From Acidimicrobiia bacterium (GTDB taxonomy: Bacteria; Actinomycetota; Acidimicrobiia; Acidimicrobiales; Bin134): a stretch of DNA of 64,000 bases. Every line of letters begins with the position of its first letter. Position 1 is the stretch's first letter. The notes below the pieces were generated by a model that saw only the letters and a list, made by a program, of their open reading frames with translations, was not told the DNA's origin and did not search any database. The stretch is taken from assembly GCA_022822265.1 (NCBI GenBank), contig JAJECA010000024.1:1-64000 (forward strand), read 5' to 3'. Both the position numbers and the translations under genes were made by a program. Of the stretch, positions 34,468-43,533 are shown piece by piece.

Positions 34468-37400
34468 TCAGTTTGTTGGAGAGGTGGCTTCCCCGAGGTA
34501 GGCGGCGTCGAGCTGGTCGTGGTCCACCTCGGATCGGGGGCCGTGCCAGGTGATGTGGCCCAGGCTGATGAACGCCACCGAGTCGGCGATCTCCAGCACG
34601 TCGCGGGCCTTCTCCTCCACCAGCAGCAGAGCCACACCCCGCTCCTTGAATTCGATGAACAGCTCCAGGATCTGATTCACGATCAGCGGGGCCAGCCCCA
34701 GCGACGGCTCGTCGGCAATCAGCACCTCGGGGGGATGGGCCAGCAGGGGCGCAAGGGTGAGGATCTGCTGCTCGCCCCCGGAGAGGTTGCCGGCCAACTG
34801 GTTCTGGCGCTCCCCCAAGATGGGGAACCGCTCGCAGCACAGCTCGCGGTCTTCGGGGTTAGGCAACCAGAGCTGCATGTTCTCTCGGACGGTGAGGCCG
34901 CTGAATATGCCCCGGGCCTCGGGGGCCAGCACCACGCCCCGGCGGGCCCGGCGGTGGCTGCGCAGCGAAGTGATGTCTTCCCCGTTGAGCCGGACCACCC
35001 CATGGGTGGCGGGCAGCAAGCCCGAAGCAACCGAACAGGTGGTGGATTTGCCGGCGCCGTTGGGACCCAACAGCGCGGTGATCTCGCCCCGGGGCACCGA
35101 GAGATCGATTCCGTGCAGGGCCTCTACTAATCCGTAGCTAGCCCGCACATTGACCAGCTCCAACGCCGGCGGGTGATCGCCCACGTACTGGTCGCCCGAG
35201 AGCTCGCCTGGCTCAGACGGTTCGGCCGGATCGGAGGCGGCCACCGCAGGAACCGAAGCGGTGACCGCGGCTGGAACCGGCTCGGCAACGACGGATCCCT
35301 CGCTCCAGGCGGCCAGGCGTCGGCGCCAGGCGTCGCGGCGGGCCCGGTTCTGGGCGGCGGTGAACGCAAGGATTCCATCGGGCTCGCGGGCGAGCTGCAT
35401 GGCACCCAGGCCGAACATGAAGGCGGTGATGTTGCGGGCCTCGTCGTATTGGTCGAACCCGTCCCAGTCGATGGGATACCAGGAGTACACCCGGGCCAGG
35501 CAGATGAAGGCCAATACCGCCAGCACGCCGAGAATGGGAGGCGAGAACGGCAATCCCACCTGACGGTCGCGCAAAGCGGTGGCCAGCGCCGCCGCCCCGA
35601 GCACCGAGGCCACCAGCACCACGTGCCACGACTCCATCCAATCCCAGTGCCAGCCGGTTCCGAACGTGTGGCCGCTGGCCGCCACCATGATGCCGGCCAT
35701 CACCGCGGCGCCGGGACGGCGGATGCCTACCAAGATCACCACCGCCAGCCAGAACAGCCCGGCTTGGGTAGTGGCGGTGAACGGGGTCACGTTGCCGATG
35801 AACGTGGCAAAGAACACCCCGCCGAACCCGGCCAACAGCGCCGAAAGGGCGAACACCGCCAGCTTGGTGCGCACGATTGAATGTCCCGAGGTGGCCGCGG
35901 CAGGTTCGGAGTTGCGCACCGCGATGATGGCCCGACCGGTGACCGATCTCTGGAGGTTTCTCACCAACCAGCCCGCGGCCAACACCAGAATCACCAGCAG
36001 CACCGCAAGGGACTTCGTGTCTTGGAAGTCGAACAGCCCCAGTTGGGGGCGGGGGATGTCCCACCCCTTGGTGCCCTGGCCGTTTTTGAACCAGCTCCAC
36101 TCGAACAGCACCCGCTCGCTCATGAAGGCCAGCGCCAGGGTGGCCAGGGCCAAGGGCAAACCACCCAACCTCAGGGCGGGCAGTGCCACGATCACGCCGA
36201 GCACCCCCGCGATTATCACGCCCACGATCAGCGCGGGAATGAACGGCAGCCCGGTCTTGTCCAAGATCAGACCGGCGGTCATGGCGGCCATGGTCACGAA
36301 GGCCGCTTGGGCCAGGCTGACCATGCCGCCCAGGCCGGTGAGCAGCACCCAAGACATGAACACCAAGCCAAAGGCCAAGCCGGTGACCCACAGCCCCAAC
36401 CAGAACTGATCGGCGAAGACGAAAACCTGGAGCACGATGAACCCCGCCCCCAGCACCCAGGGCAATTGCACCCGCCATTTCGGGAGGTCGTCGGTGTAGA
36501 CGGTGGCTGGAGGCGCGTCGGCCACTACGCCACTGCGACGAGTCCGATCCCGCGCCATGAACAGCAGACCCACCAGCAGCACCACGAAAGGCACCGAGCT
36601 TTCGAAACCGCGGATGTCCTGGGCGAACGTGGCATACCGGCCTACCCAGCTGGTGACCACGCCCAAGGCCACGCCGCCGGCGAATGCCAGCGGTATGGAG
36701 CGCAGCCCGCCAATCACCGCGGCAGCAGTGGCGATGAACATGAACACGTTGTACTGATTGGACTCGAGCGAGTTGAACACCGGTGCGCCGATCACCCCGG
36801 CCAGCCCGGCCAGCATGGTGCCGATGATCCAGGCGGCCGACGAGGTGAACGACTCGCTGACCCCTCGCAACCCGGCCAAATCGGGGCGGTCCACCACTGC
36901 CCGCATCTGGAGCCCGATTCGGGTGTGGCGCATCAGCGCCCACAACGCCACCGCGACAACCACCGCCACCACCAGCACCGCCCACTGATTGCTGCTGATG
37001 CGCAGGTCGAAGCTGCCGAGGTCGTAAGTCCAGGTCTCGCTGGGCACCTTCCACACCCCGGGGGTGAGGAACACGTAGTCGGTGGATTGCAGGCCCCAGT
37101 CCCACGTCTTGGTGCCCAAGTCGACCAGCAAATCGGTGAGCGCGGGCAACGCCACCAGAATTCCGATGGTGGCCATGACTTTGGCCGCGTCGTTGGCCCG
37201 GGCCAGGGGTCGGAATACCGCCACGTTCAGGAGCTGGCCCAGCAGCGGGCAGAACACCACCACCACGAGGAAGAACGACAGCAGCCTCATGCCCAGGCTC
37301 TCGATGCCCAGGGCATTGATCAGCTGGAAGTAGAGCATGGCCGAGGTGTAGGCGATACCCCCGTAGGCCAGGTTGAATATGCCGGTGGAGGTGTAGCTCA

Positions 37401-37479
37401 GCGTGAGCCCGGCGGCGATCAGCGAGTAGATGGAGCCGGCAATGGCCCCGCTCACGAGCAATTGGATGAACTCGCCCAC
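34468..37479 (-). CDS. HAAT ABC transporter triple fusion: LivH-LivM permeases plus LivF ATPase
   Basis: One frame of 1003 aa. Residues 1-315 are LivH-like (FNLAYGGIAYTSAMLYFQL named), 340-690 LivM-like (with GGMVSLAQAAFVTMAAMTAGL named), 715-770 an Ala/Pro/Glu linker, and 771-1003 a LivF-like ATPase with Walker A GPNGAGKS (805-812), signature LSGGEQQ (899-905) and Walker B VLIADEPSLG. Three proteins that are normally separate are joined. No LivG partner is encoded beside it, only the binding protein downstream (68 bases). The ATPase may homodimerise or share the LivG encoded at 46 kb. No frameshift is seen. Confidence 0.92.
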   Translation of the reverse strand: MGEFIQLLVSGAIAGSIYSLIAAGLTLSYTSTGIFNLAYGGIAYTSAMLYFQLINALGIESLGMRLLSFFLVVVVFCPLLGQLLNVAVFRPLARANDAAKVMATIGILVALPALTDLLVDLGTKTWDWGLQSTDYVFLTPGVWKVPSETWTYDLGSFDLRISSNQWAVLVVAVVVAVALWALMRHTRIGLQMRAVVDRPDLAGLRGVSESFTSSAAWIIGTMLAGLAGVIGAPVFNSLESNQYNVFMFIATAAAVIGGLRSIPLAFAGGVALGVVTSWVGRYATFAQDIRGFESSVPFVVLLVGLLFMARDRTRRSGVVADAPPATVYTDDLPKWRVQLPWVLGAGFIVLQVFVFADQFWLGLWVTGLAFGLVFMSWVLLTGLGGMVSLAQAAFVTMAAMTAGLILDKTGLPFIPALIVGVIIAGVLGVIVALPALRLGGLPLALATLALAFMSERVLFEWSWFKNGQGTKGWDIPRPQLGLFDFQDTKSLAVLLVILVLAAGWLVRNLQRSVTGRAIIAVRNSEPAAATSGHSIVRTKLAVFALSALLAGFGGVFFATFIGNVTPFTATTQAGLFWLAVVILVGIRRPGAAVMAGIMVAASGHTFGTGWHWDWMESWHVVLVASVLGAAALATALRDRQVGLPFSPPILGVLAVLAFICLARVYSWYPIDWDGFDQYDEARNITAFMFGLGAMQLAREPDGILAFTAAQNRARRDAWRRRLAAWSEGSVVAEPVPAAVTASVPAVAASDPAEPSEPGELSGDQYVGDHPPALELVNVRASYGLVEALHGIDLSVPRGEITALLGPNGAGKSTTCSVASGLLPATHGVVRLNGEDITSLRSHRRARRGVVLAPEARGIFSGLTVRENMQLWLPNPEDRELCCERFPILGERQNQLAGNLSGGEQQILTLAPLLAHPPEVLIADEPSLGLAPLIVNQILELFIEFKERGVALLLVEEKARDVLEIADSVAFISLGHITWHGPRSEVDHDQLDAAYLGEATSPTN

Positions 37480-37550
37480 CCGATTATTTCCCCCTGGACT
37501 ATTCGACCTGCGCCACTCTAGTGGCCCACCCCGATCAGTACATTCGTTGG

Positions 37551-38285
37551 ATGGACGATGTGCTGTTGGACGACCTCGCCGCCGAGCACGAGGTATTGGA
37601 CGAGCTGGTGGCTTCGCTGCCTCCCGACGTGTGGGCGAAGCAGTCGCCGTCGCCCGGGTGGACGCTGGCCCACCAGATCCATCACCTCGATGTGAGCGAA
37701 GGCGCTGCCCTGCTGGCCCTGACCGGCCACAGCGATCAGGTGTTCGCCCCCACTGGGCGCTGGCCCGACCGCCCCGTGCCTTCCGACCCGGCCGAGGTTC
37801 TGGCCAACTGGCGGGCGTCGCGGACGGCCAGCTTGGAGGTGATGGGCACGCTGAACGCCAAAGCCCCGATTATCTGGGGCGACGGCCCCATGACCTGCCG
37901 CTCGTTCGCCACCGCTCGATTGATGGAGACCTGGGCCCACGGCTTGGACTGCTTCACTACCGCCGGAATCGAACCGGTGGACACCGACCGGCTCCGCCAC
38001 GTGGCCCACCTCGGCTTCCGAGCCCTCCCCTACGCCTTCCGCAACCAAGGAGTAACCCCGCCCGCCCCCCTGTCCGAGCTCCGCCTGGAGCTGACCTCGC
38101 CATCGGGCGAAACCTGGACCTACGGCGACGAGAATGCCCCCCAATCCATCACCGGCACAGCCAGCCACTGGTGCCGAGTAGCCACCCGCCGCATGCCCCC
38201 CGAGGACGCTGATCTGATCGCCGAGGGCCCCCTTGCCCAAGAAGTGCTCACCACTGCCCGCGCCTATCTCTCCGACGGCGCCTGA
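37551..38285 (+). CDS. TIGR03084/DinB-like metal-binding protein
   Basis: The protein is 244 aa from ATG 37551 (a GTG at 37521 is also open). It belongs to the actinobacterial group with a mycothiol-dependent maleylpyruvate isomerase-like N-terminal bundle: LLDDLAAEHEVLDELVASL, GWTLAHQIHHLD, and later METWAHGLD. The His residues in these stretches are expected to bind a divalent metal. The reaction is unknown. It is divergent from the LivHMF gene and precedes an amidohydrolase by 49 bases. Confidence 0.82.
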   Translation: MDDVLLDDLAAEHEVLDELVASLPPDVWAKQSPSPGWTLAHQIHHLDVSEGAALLALTGHSDQVFAPTGRWPDRPVPSDPAEVLANWRASRTASLEVMGTLNAKAPIIWGDGPMTCRSFATARLMETWAHGLDCFTTAGIEPVDTDRLRHVAHLGFRALPYAFRNQGVTPPAPLSELRLELTSPSGETWTYGDENAPQSITGTASHWCRVATRRMPPEDADLIAEGPLAQEVLTTARAYLSDGA

Positions 38286-38334
38286 CCCAGGTCTCTGCCA
38301 AGCCCGCTCCAAGAAAAACGTGCCAAACTTGGGC

Positions 38335-39501
38335 ATGACCGCTGCGCGAGATCAGATCCGAGTTATTGACGTCGACACTCACCTAACTGAGCCCCACGAC
38401 CTTTGGAGCAGCCGGGCCCCGGCGGACTACGTCGACCGGCTCCCGAAGGTGGCCGATGTGGACGGTCGGCCTCACTGGGTCCTCGACGGGGAGGTTCTGG
38501 GCTTCGCCACCGCCAGCGGGGTGGTGCGCCCCGACGGCTCCAAGGCCCTGGGCACCGACTTCATGGGCTGGACCATCGAGGAAGTCCATCCCGGCGCCTA
38601 TGACATGGATGCCCGGGTGGAGGTCATGGACCAGATCGGCATCCACGCCCAGATCATTTACCCCAATCTGGCCGGCTTCGGCAGCCAGAAGTTCGGCCAG
38701 ATCGAGGACGTGGAGCTCAAGCGGCTGTGCGTGTCGGTGTACAACGACGCCATGGCCGAGATCCAGGAGAACTCCGGCGAGCGCCTGTTCCCGATGGGGC
38801 TGATCCCCTGGTGGGACATCGAGGGCTCGCTGGCCGAAGCTGAGCGCATTGTCGGCCTGGGCCTGCGGGGCATCGTGATGTGCAGCGATCCGCAGTTGCG
38901 AGGGCTGCCCGACCTGGGCGAAGAGGCGTGGCGGCCGCTGTGGGAGTTCTGCTGCGACCACGAGCTGCCGGTGAACTTCCACATCGGGGCCAGCGAGAGC
39001 TCGATGGGCTGGTTCGGCACCTCGCCGTGGCCGTCGCAGGGCGACGACGAAAAGCTGGCCATCGGCTCAGCCATGATGTACTTGACCAACGCCCGGGTAC
39101 TGGCCAACCTGATCTTCTCCGGTGTGCTGGAGCGCCACCCCACGCTCAAGATCGTGTCGGTGGAGTCGGGAGTCGGCTGGATCCCATTTGTGCTGGAGTC
39201 GCTGGACTACCAAATGGAGCAGCTCCGCACCGACGTACAGGCCCAATTCAGCCTGAGCCCAACCGAGTACTTCCGCCGCCAGATGTTCGGCTGCTACTGG
39301 TTCGAGGACCTGTCCCCCGACAAACTCATCAACCAAGTCGGACCCGAAAACGTGCTGTTCGAGACCGACTTCCCCCACCCGACGTGCTTGTACCCCTACG
39401 GCCTAGCTCAAGCCACCGACGCACTAGGCGATGTGGGTGATGACGTGGCCCGCAAGGTGCTCCAAGACAACGCCGCCGCCCTCTACAAGATAGCAGTCTA
39501 G
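38335..39501 (+). CDS. Amidohydrolase family (amidohydrolase 2, ACMSD-like) protein
   Basis: The protein is 388 aa from ATG 38335. It has a TIM-barrel metal-hydrolase fold: IDVDTHLTEPHDLW at the N-terminus, NFHIGASESS in the middle and FETDFPHPTCLYP near the C-terminus, carrying the usual metal and catalytic residues. Such proteins decarboxylate or hydrolyse ring-cleavage products in actinobacterial catabolism. Specific substrate unknown. It could be co-transcribed with the preceding TIGR03084 gene. Confidence 0.87.
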   Translation: MTAARDQIRVIDVDTHLTEPHDLWSSRAPADYVDRLPKVADVDGRPHWVLDGEVLGFATASGVVRPDGSKALGTDFMGWTIEEVHPGAYDMDARVEVMDQIGIHAQIIYPNLAGFGSQKFGQIEDVELKRLCVSVYNDAMAEIQENSGERLFPMGLIPWWDIEGSLAEAERIVGLGLRGIVMCSDPQLRGLPDLGEEAWRPLWEFCCDHELPVNFHIGASESSMGWFGTSPWPSQGDDEKLAIGSAMMYLTNARVLANLIFSGVLERHPTLKIVSVESGVGWIPFVLESLDYQMEQLRTDVQAQFSLSPTEYFRRQMFGCYWFEDLSPDKLINQVGPENVLFETDFPHPTCLYPYGLAQATDALGDVGDDVARKVLQDNAAALYKIAV

Positions 39502-39516
39502 CGGGTCCCTTCCCGC

Positions 39517-40257
39517 TTAGAGGTCTTCGTAGTCGATTCGGTCGGTGCGGGCGGGTTGGCGGCCGGTTTTGAACGGGCACAGCGGGGCGTCTACCAGCAG
39601 GAATCGGTGCCAGCCTTCCACTAGATCGTGGACCGAGGCTTGCCATCGGGTCAGGCCCGGGTCGGTGCGCTGGGATTTCTCGAAGTCGGCCCAGGTCTCC
39701 CAGGTAGGGATGGCCCACAGCAGGAAGGCCTCGTCGTCGGCCACCATGGCCGTTTCCCATGCACCGGCCAGCTCCCAGCCGAAAGGCTCATAGGCGGCCA
39801 TGGCGTCGGTGCGGACCCGTTCTAGGAATTCGGCTGACGTGCCCCGCTTGAGGCTTACTTGCTCGTGGGCGTAGCACTCGCCGGTGACGCCGTCGGCGCA
39901 CAGCTCCTCGATGGTCCGGGTCCAGGGGGCGGGCACCAGCAGCCGGTCGGTCCCCCTGCTGCGGTAGTTGGCCGCCTGGGCCCACCACTTGGCCAGCTTG
40001 GGGTCTTGGGCACCGGCGCCTTGGCACTCGAGGCGGAATGAGGTGGCCATGCCGTCCCAGCCGTCCTCCTCCCACAGGTTCAACACCTGGGGCCAGCCCC
40101 TTGTGGTGCCGACGATGGCCCACACCCCGTAGCAGAGCTGATCGCGCTCGTCTTGGGCGATGGGCGACCAGTTGGCCGTCATGTGGTGCATGTAGTTGGC
40201 CCGGTTGTGGCCGATGATGTCGATGAACTCGTGGATGTAGAGCTTTTCGTTGGCCAC
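39517..40257 (-). CDS. Uncharacterised protein, possible dimeric alpha/beta-barrel (NIPSNAP-like)
   Basis: The protein is 246 aa from GTG 40257. It appears to contain two similar halves rich in Trp and Tyr (YGVWAIVGTTRGWPQVLNLWEEDGW and AFLLWAIPTWETWADFEKSQ named as motifs), a pattern seen in dimeric alpha/beta-barrel or NIPSNAP-type proteins. There is no signal or membrane segment. The enoyl-CoA hydratase gene ends two bases upstream, so they are co-transcribed. I do not assign a function. Confidence 0.72.
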   Translation of the reverse strand: MANEKLYIHEFIDIIGHNRANYMHHMTANWSPIAQDERDQLCYGVWAIVGTTRGWPQVLNLWEEDGWDGMATSFRLECQGAGAQDPKLAKWWAQAANYRSRGTDRLLVPAPWTRTIEELCADGVTGECYAHEQVSLKRGTSAEFLERVRTDAMAAYEPFGWELAGAWETAMVADDEAFLLWAIPTWETWADFEKSQRTDPGLTRWQASVHDLVEGWHRFLLVDAPLCPFKTGRQPARTDRIDYEDL

Positions 40258-40259
40258 GA

Positions 40260-41075
40260 TTAATCCTCGTCACCCCGGCCGAAGTTGGGGGTGCGCTTGT
40301 TCAAGAAGGCGTCCACCGCCTCGCGGTGGTCGTCAGTGTCGAAGGTGATGGCCTCCAGCGCGAAGGCCAGGTCGTAGAGGCGGTTGACCCGGTCTTCCAG
40401 CTCCTTGTTGCAGAGCCGCTTGTTGAACTCGACGGCGTGGCGGGGACCGGCGGCCAGCCGCTGGGCCATAGCGGTGGCCGCGGCTAGCACCTCGTCCGGC
40501 GGCACCACGTGGTTGACCAGACCAAAGCGCTCGGCTTGGTCGGCATCGAGCAGGTCGCCGGTCATGAGCAGCTCCTTGGCCCGGTTGAGCCCCACCAGCA
40601 GCGGCCACAGCACTGCTCCCCCGTCGCCGGCCACCAGCCCGGCGTTCACGTGGGGGTCCCCGATGCGAGCAGCGTCGCTCAGATAGACGATGTCGCAGAA
40701 CAGGGCCAGCGAGGCACCCAAGCCGATGGCGTGGCCGTTGACCGCAGCCACCATCGGTTGGCGGACCCGCAGCGCCCCCCGGGCGATGTCGATGCCGTCG
40801 TCGAGCAGATCGGGACGGCCCTCGGGGTAGCCGGTTTCCAGGTTCTCCTCCATCACCGCGAAGTCGGCCCCCACGCAGAACGACCGGCCCGCGCCGGTAA
40901 GAACCACCGCCCGCACCTCGGCGTCGCCAGCGATGCGCTGATAGAGGTCCCGCAGGTCGAGGTGCATCTGCTTGTTGAGGCCGTTGCCCCGATCGGGCCG
41001 GTTCAGCGTGGCGGTGAGCACCCCGGAGGAGTCGAGCTCGGTGGCGATGGTTTCCAATCCATACCGGTCTGCCAT
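40260..41075 (-). CDS. Enoyl-CoA hydratase/isomerase (crotonase family)
   Basis: The protein is 271 aa. Crotonase oxyanion-hole motifs: GAGRSFCVGADFAVMEENL (first) and NGHAIGLGASLALFCDIVYLSD (second), named only. It has the family's helical C-terminus. It hydrates or isomerises a CoA-bound unsaturated acid. It is followed directly by the uncharacterised NIPSNAP-like gene and is divergent from the MDR oxidoreductase. Confidence 0.9.
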   Translation of the reverse strand: MADRYGLETIATELDSSGVLTATLNRPDRGNGLNKQMHLDLRDLYQRIAGDAEVRAVVLTGAGRSFCVGADFAVMEENLETGYPEGRPDLLDDGIDIARGALRVRQPMVAAVNGHAIGLGASLALFCDIVYLSDAARIGDPHVNAGLVAGDGGAVLWPLLVGLNRAKELLMTGDLLDADQAERFGLVNHVVPPDEVLAAATAMAQRLAAGPRHAVEFNKRLCNKELEDRVNRLYDLAFALEAITFDTDDHREAVDAFLNKRTPNFGRGDED

Positions 41076-41121
41076 GGAGTTAGCTTCGCACTAAGTGGTA
41101 CGAGTGGGCGAAGCTAGGCGG

Positions 41122-42108
41122 ATGCGAGCTTGGGTGGTCGAAGGGTCGGGGGCGCCGGATGAGGTGCTGCGGTTGACTGACAGGGCCGCACCCGATCCCC
41201 AGGAGGGAACGTTCCAGATGAAGGTGGGCGCGGTGGGCGTCGGCCTGCCCGACGTGTTCATGTGCCGGGGGGTGTATCCGCTGGGGCCGTCGGAGGGGTC
41301 GTTCACCCCCGGCCAGGAGGTGTGCGGGACGGTGGTGGAGGCCGGTGAAGGCGTCGACCTGAACCCCGGTCAGCGAGTGATGGCCGTCACATCGTTTCAG
41401 ACCGGCGACGGCGGGTTCGCCGAGCTGTGCCTGGGCCTGGGGGGCTCGGCGTTCACCGTTCCCGACTCCATGGACGACGCCGCGGCGGCTGGATTCTTGA
41501 TCCCCTACCACACCGCCTGGATCGGCTTGGTGCGCCGGGGAGGGCTGAAGGCGGCCGAAACCCTGCTGGTGCTGGGGGCGGCCGGCGGCACCGGGGCGGC
41601 GGCCTGCTCGCTGGGCGCCGCGCTGGGGGCCCGAGTGATCGGGGTGGCCAGCGGACCGGAGCGCTGTGAGACGGCCGCTTCTTTCGGCGCCCACCAGACG
41701 GTGGACCACCGGGAGGGCGATATCGCCGCGGCGGTCATGGAGCTGACCGACGGGCAAGGGGTCGACGTGGTGTACGACCCGGTGGGGGGTGATGCCTACA
41801 CCGCGGCGTCACGGTGCGTGGCCCGCGACGCCCGCATCGTGCTCATAGGTTTCGCCAGCGGCGAGTGGGCGCCGGTGAACGTCCGCCACATGGTGCAGCG
41901 CAACTACTCGGTGGTGGGGGCCATTCCCGCCCGCTACAGCCGGGAGGAGCGGCTGGACGACCACCGCGAGCTCAGCGCGCTGTGGGACGCGGGCAGCCTC
42001 GCCTCGGTGGTCAGCGCCGCCTACCCGTTTGAAGAACTGCCCGAGGCGATGACCGCCCTGGAGTCTCGCCAAGTGGTCGGCCGAGTGGTGCTGGATCTGG
42101 GGGCGTGA
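41122..42108 (+). CDS. MDR-family NADPH-dependent oxidoreductase (quinone reductase-like)
   Basis: The protein is 328 aa from ATG 41122 (frame opens at GTG 41095). It has a zinc-free medium-chain dehydrogenase layout with the GroES-like half first, then the Rossmann motif VLGAAGGTGAAACSL. The substrate-lobe phrase GQEVCGTVVEAGEGV is present. It lacks the structural-zinc cysteine set. It reduces quinones, enones or acyl-CoA-like compounds by analogy. Confidence 0.85.
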   Translation: MRAWVVEGSGAPDEVLRLTDRAAPDPQEGTFQMKVGAVGVGLPDVFMCRGVYPLGPSEGSFTPGQEVCGTVVEAGEGVDLNPGQRVMAVTSFQTGDGGFAELCLGLGGSAFTVPDSMDDAAAAGFLIPYHTAWIGLVRRGGLKAAETLLVLGAAGGTGAAACSLGAALGARVIGVASGPERCETAASFGAHQTVDHREGDIAAAVMELTDGQGVDVVYDPVGGDAYTAASRCVARDARIVLIGFASGEWAPVNVRHMVQRNYSVVGAIPARYSREERLDDHRELSALWDAGSLASVVSAAYPFEELPEAMTALESRQVVGRVVLDLGA

Positions 42109-42196
42109 GCGGGCCGGGCTGAGCCTGCCACCGCGACGGCGAGTATTCTGCCAGCCGCAGACACAAGCAAAGCACCGGGACCAAAGGGAGCACATC

Positions 42197-43390
42197 GTGG
42201 AATTCGCCATTTTCTTGCAGGGATCGCCTCGCCGGGGCGGGGCCCGCAGCCCCTACTGGGAACATCAAGCCTTTGAGAACGAGCTGGAGATGGTGCGGGT
42301 AGCCGACCAGCACAACTGGAAGTACATCTGGGTGAGCGAGCACCACTTCTTGGAGGACTACTCCCACACCTCGGCCAGCGAGGTGTTCATGGCCTACTCC
42401 TTCGCCCAGACCTCCCAGATCCACATGGGATCGGGAATCTTCAACCTGAACCCCATCGTGAACCATCCCATCAAACTGGCCGAGCGGGTGGCCATGCTCG
42501 ACCACATGAGCAAGGGCCGGTTCGAATTCGGCACCGGCCGAGGGGCCGGCAGCCACGAGATCGGCGGCTTCGGCATCGACCCGTCGGAGACCAAGGCAAA
42601 CTGGGACGAGGTGATCTGGGAATTCAAGAAGATCTGGGGCAGCACCGCCTACTCCCATCCCGACGGCGCCGCCTTCCAGACCCCCGAGACCGGCACATGG
42701 GGCACATTCAACGTGCTGCCCAAGCCCTACTGCCACTCCCACCCGCCCATGTGGGTGGCGGCGGGCAACACCCCCACCTATGAGAAGGCCGCTCGCCACG
42801 GCTTGGGCGTGCTGGGGTTCAACGTGGCCGCCATCTACGAGATGGCCCCCCATGTGGAGGCCTACAAGAACGCCATCCCCCATGCCGAGCCCGCCGGCGA
42901 GTACGTGAACGACAACGTGATGATCGCCAACGGCCTGGTATGCCTGGAAGACGGCCAGGAAGCTCGCCGGGTGGTGTGCGAGCAGATGCAGCTCAGCTAC
43001 CTCCAGTCGCTGGTGTTCAAGTACCACGACACCTTCCCCAAGCCCGACGAGGTGCCTCCGTACCCCGTGATCATCCCCGAGCCCACCTTGGAGGACGTGG
43101 AGGAGCGCATCGAGGCCGGGTTCCTTTTGTGCGGCGATCCCGACGAGGTGCTGGAGCAGGTGAAGCGCTACGACGACATCGGCTGCGACCAGGTGTCGTT
43201 CGGGCTGCCCATCCAGCTCAGCCATGAGAATTGCCTGGAGACCATCCGGCTGTTCGGCACCCACGTGATCCCCAAGCTGGACAAAGACCCGCTGCACCGC
43301 AGCACCCGCCAGCGGATCGAGCATGCCGGCCCGCTGGAGATGACGCCCGACCCGCTCTACGAGGTTCCCCGGGCTGAAGAGCTCCAGTAA
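42197..43390 (+). CDS. Luciferase-like flavin-dependent monooxygenase/oxidoreductase
   Basis: The protein is 397 aa. The start is GTG 42197 after GGGAG. Motifs of the luciferase-like superfamily: YIWVSEHHFLEDY, NPIVNHPIKLAERVAMLDHMS, RFEFGTGRGAGSHE, named only. The cofactor could be FMN or F420; sequence alone does not decide. Possible role is oxidation of a terpenoid or aromatic compound in the same catabolic area. A GC-rich tandem repeat and a hairpin lie after it. Confidence 0.87.
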   Translation: MEFAIFLQGSPRRGGARSPYWEHQAFENELEMVRVADQHNWKYIWVSEHHFLEDYSHTSASEVFMAYSFAQTSQIHMGSGIFNLNPIVNHPIKLAERVAMLDHMSKGRFEFGTGRGAGSHEIGGFGIDPSETKANWDEVIWEFKKIWGSTAYSHPDGAAFQTPETGTWGTFNVLPKPYCHSHPPMWVAAGNTPTYEKAARHGLGVLGFNVAAIYEMAPHVEAYKNAIPHAEPAGEYVNDNVMIANGLVCLEDGQEARRVVCEQMQLSYLQSLVFKYHDTFPKPDEVPPYPVIIPEPTLEDVEERIEAGFLLCGDPDEVLEQVKRYDDIGCDQVSFGLPIQLSHENCLETIRLFGTHVIPKLDKDPLHRSTRQRIEHAGPLEMTPDPLYEVPRAEELQ

Positions 43391-43410
43391 ATGCCCTCCA
43401 ATCGCCGGCT

Positions 43411-43440
43411 GGCGCGCGTCCGGGCGGCGCGCGTCCGGGC
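43411..43440. repeat. Two tandem copies of a 15-base GC-rich unit
   Basis: The unit ggcgcgcgtccgggc is repeated exactly at 43411-43425 and 43426-43440, between two plus-strand genes. Probably a replication-slippage product with no evident function. Confidence 0.6.
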
Positions 43441-43464
43441 GGCGGGTCCTGTCACCTACGGCGG

Positions 43465-43486
43465 CCTGGCCGTCGGAGCGGCCAGG
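43465..43486 (+). terminator. Hairpin after the luciferase-like gene
   Basis: Perfect eight-base arms cctggccg and cggccagg around tcggag (43473-43478), 75 bases after the stop. It is G-C rich but has no T run, so it may be a terminator or a structural hairpin. Confidence 0.4.
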
Positions 43487-43533
43487 TCCGCCTGCGGTGC
43501 CACCCACCGCCCTCGGCTGATCCTCCAAACGCC

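Noticed and set aside
34400..34840. N-terminal extension of the first binding protein
   Set aside because: Runs into the end of the LivHMF gene; the signal peptide and ribosome site put the start at 34399.
35881..37521. 546-residue plus-strand frame opposite the LivHMF fusion
   Set aside because: His/Gln/Gly-rich shadow with no fold signal.
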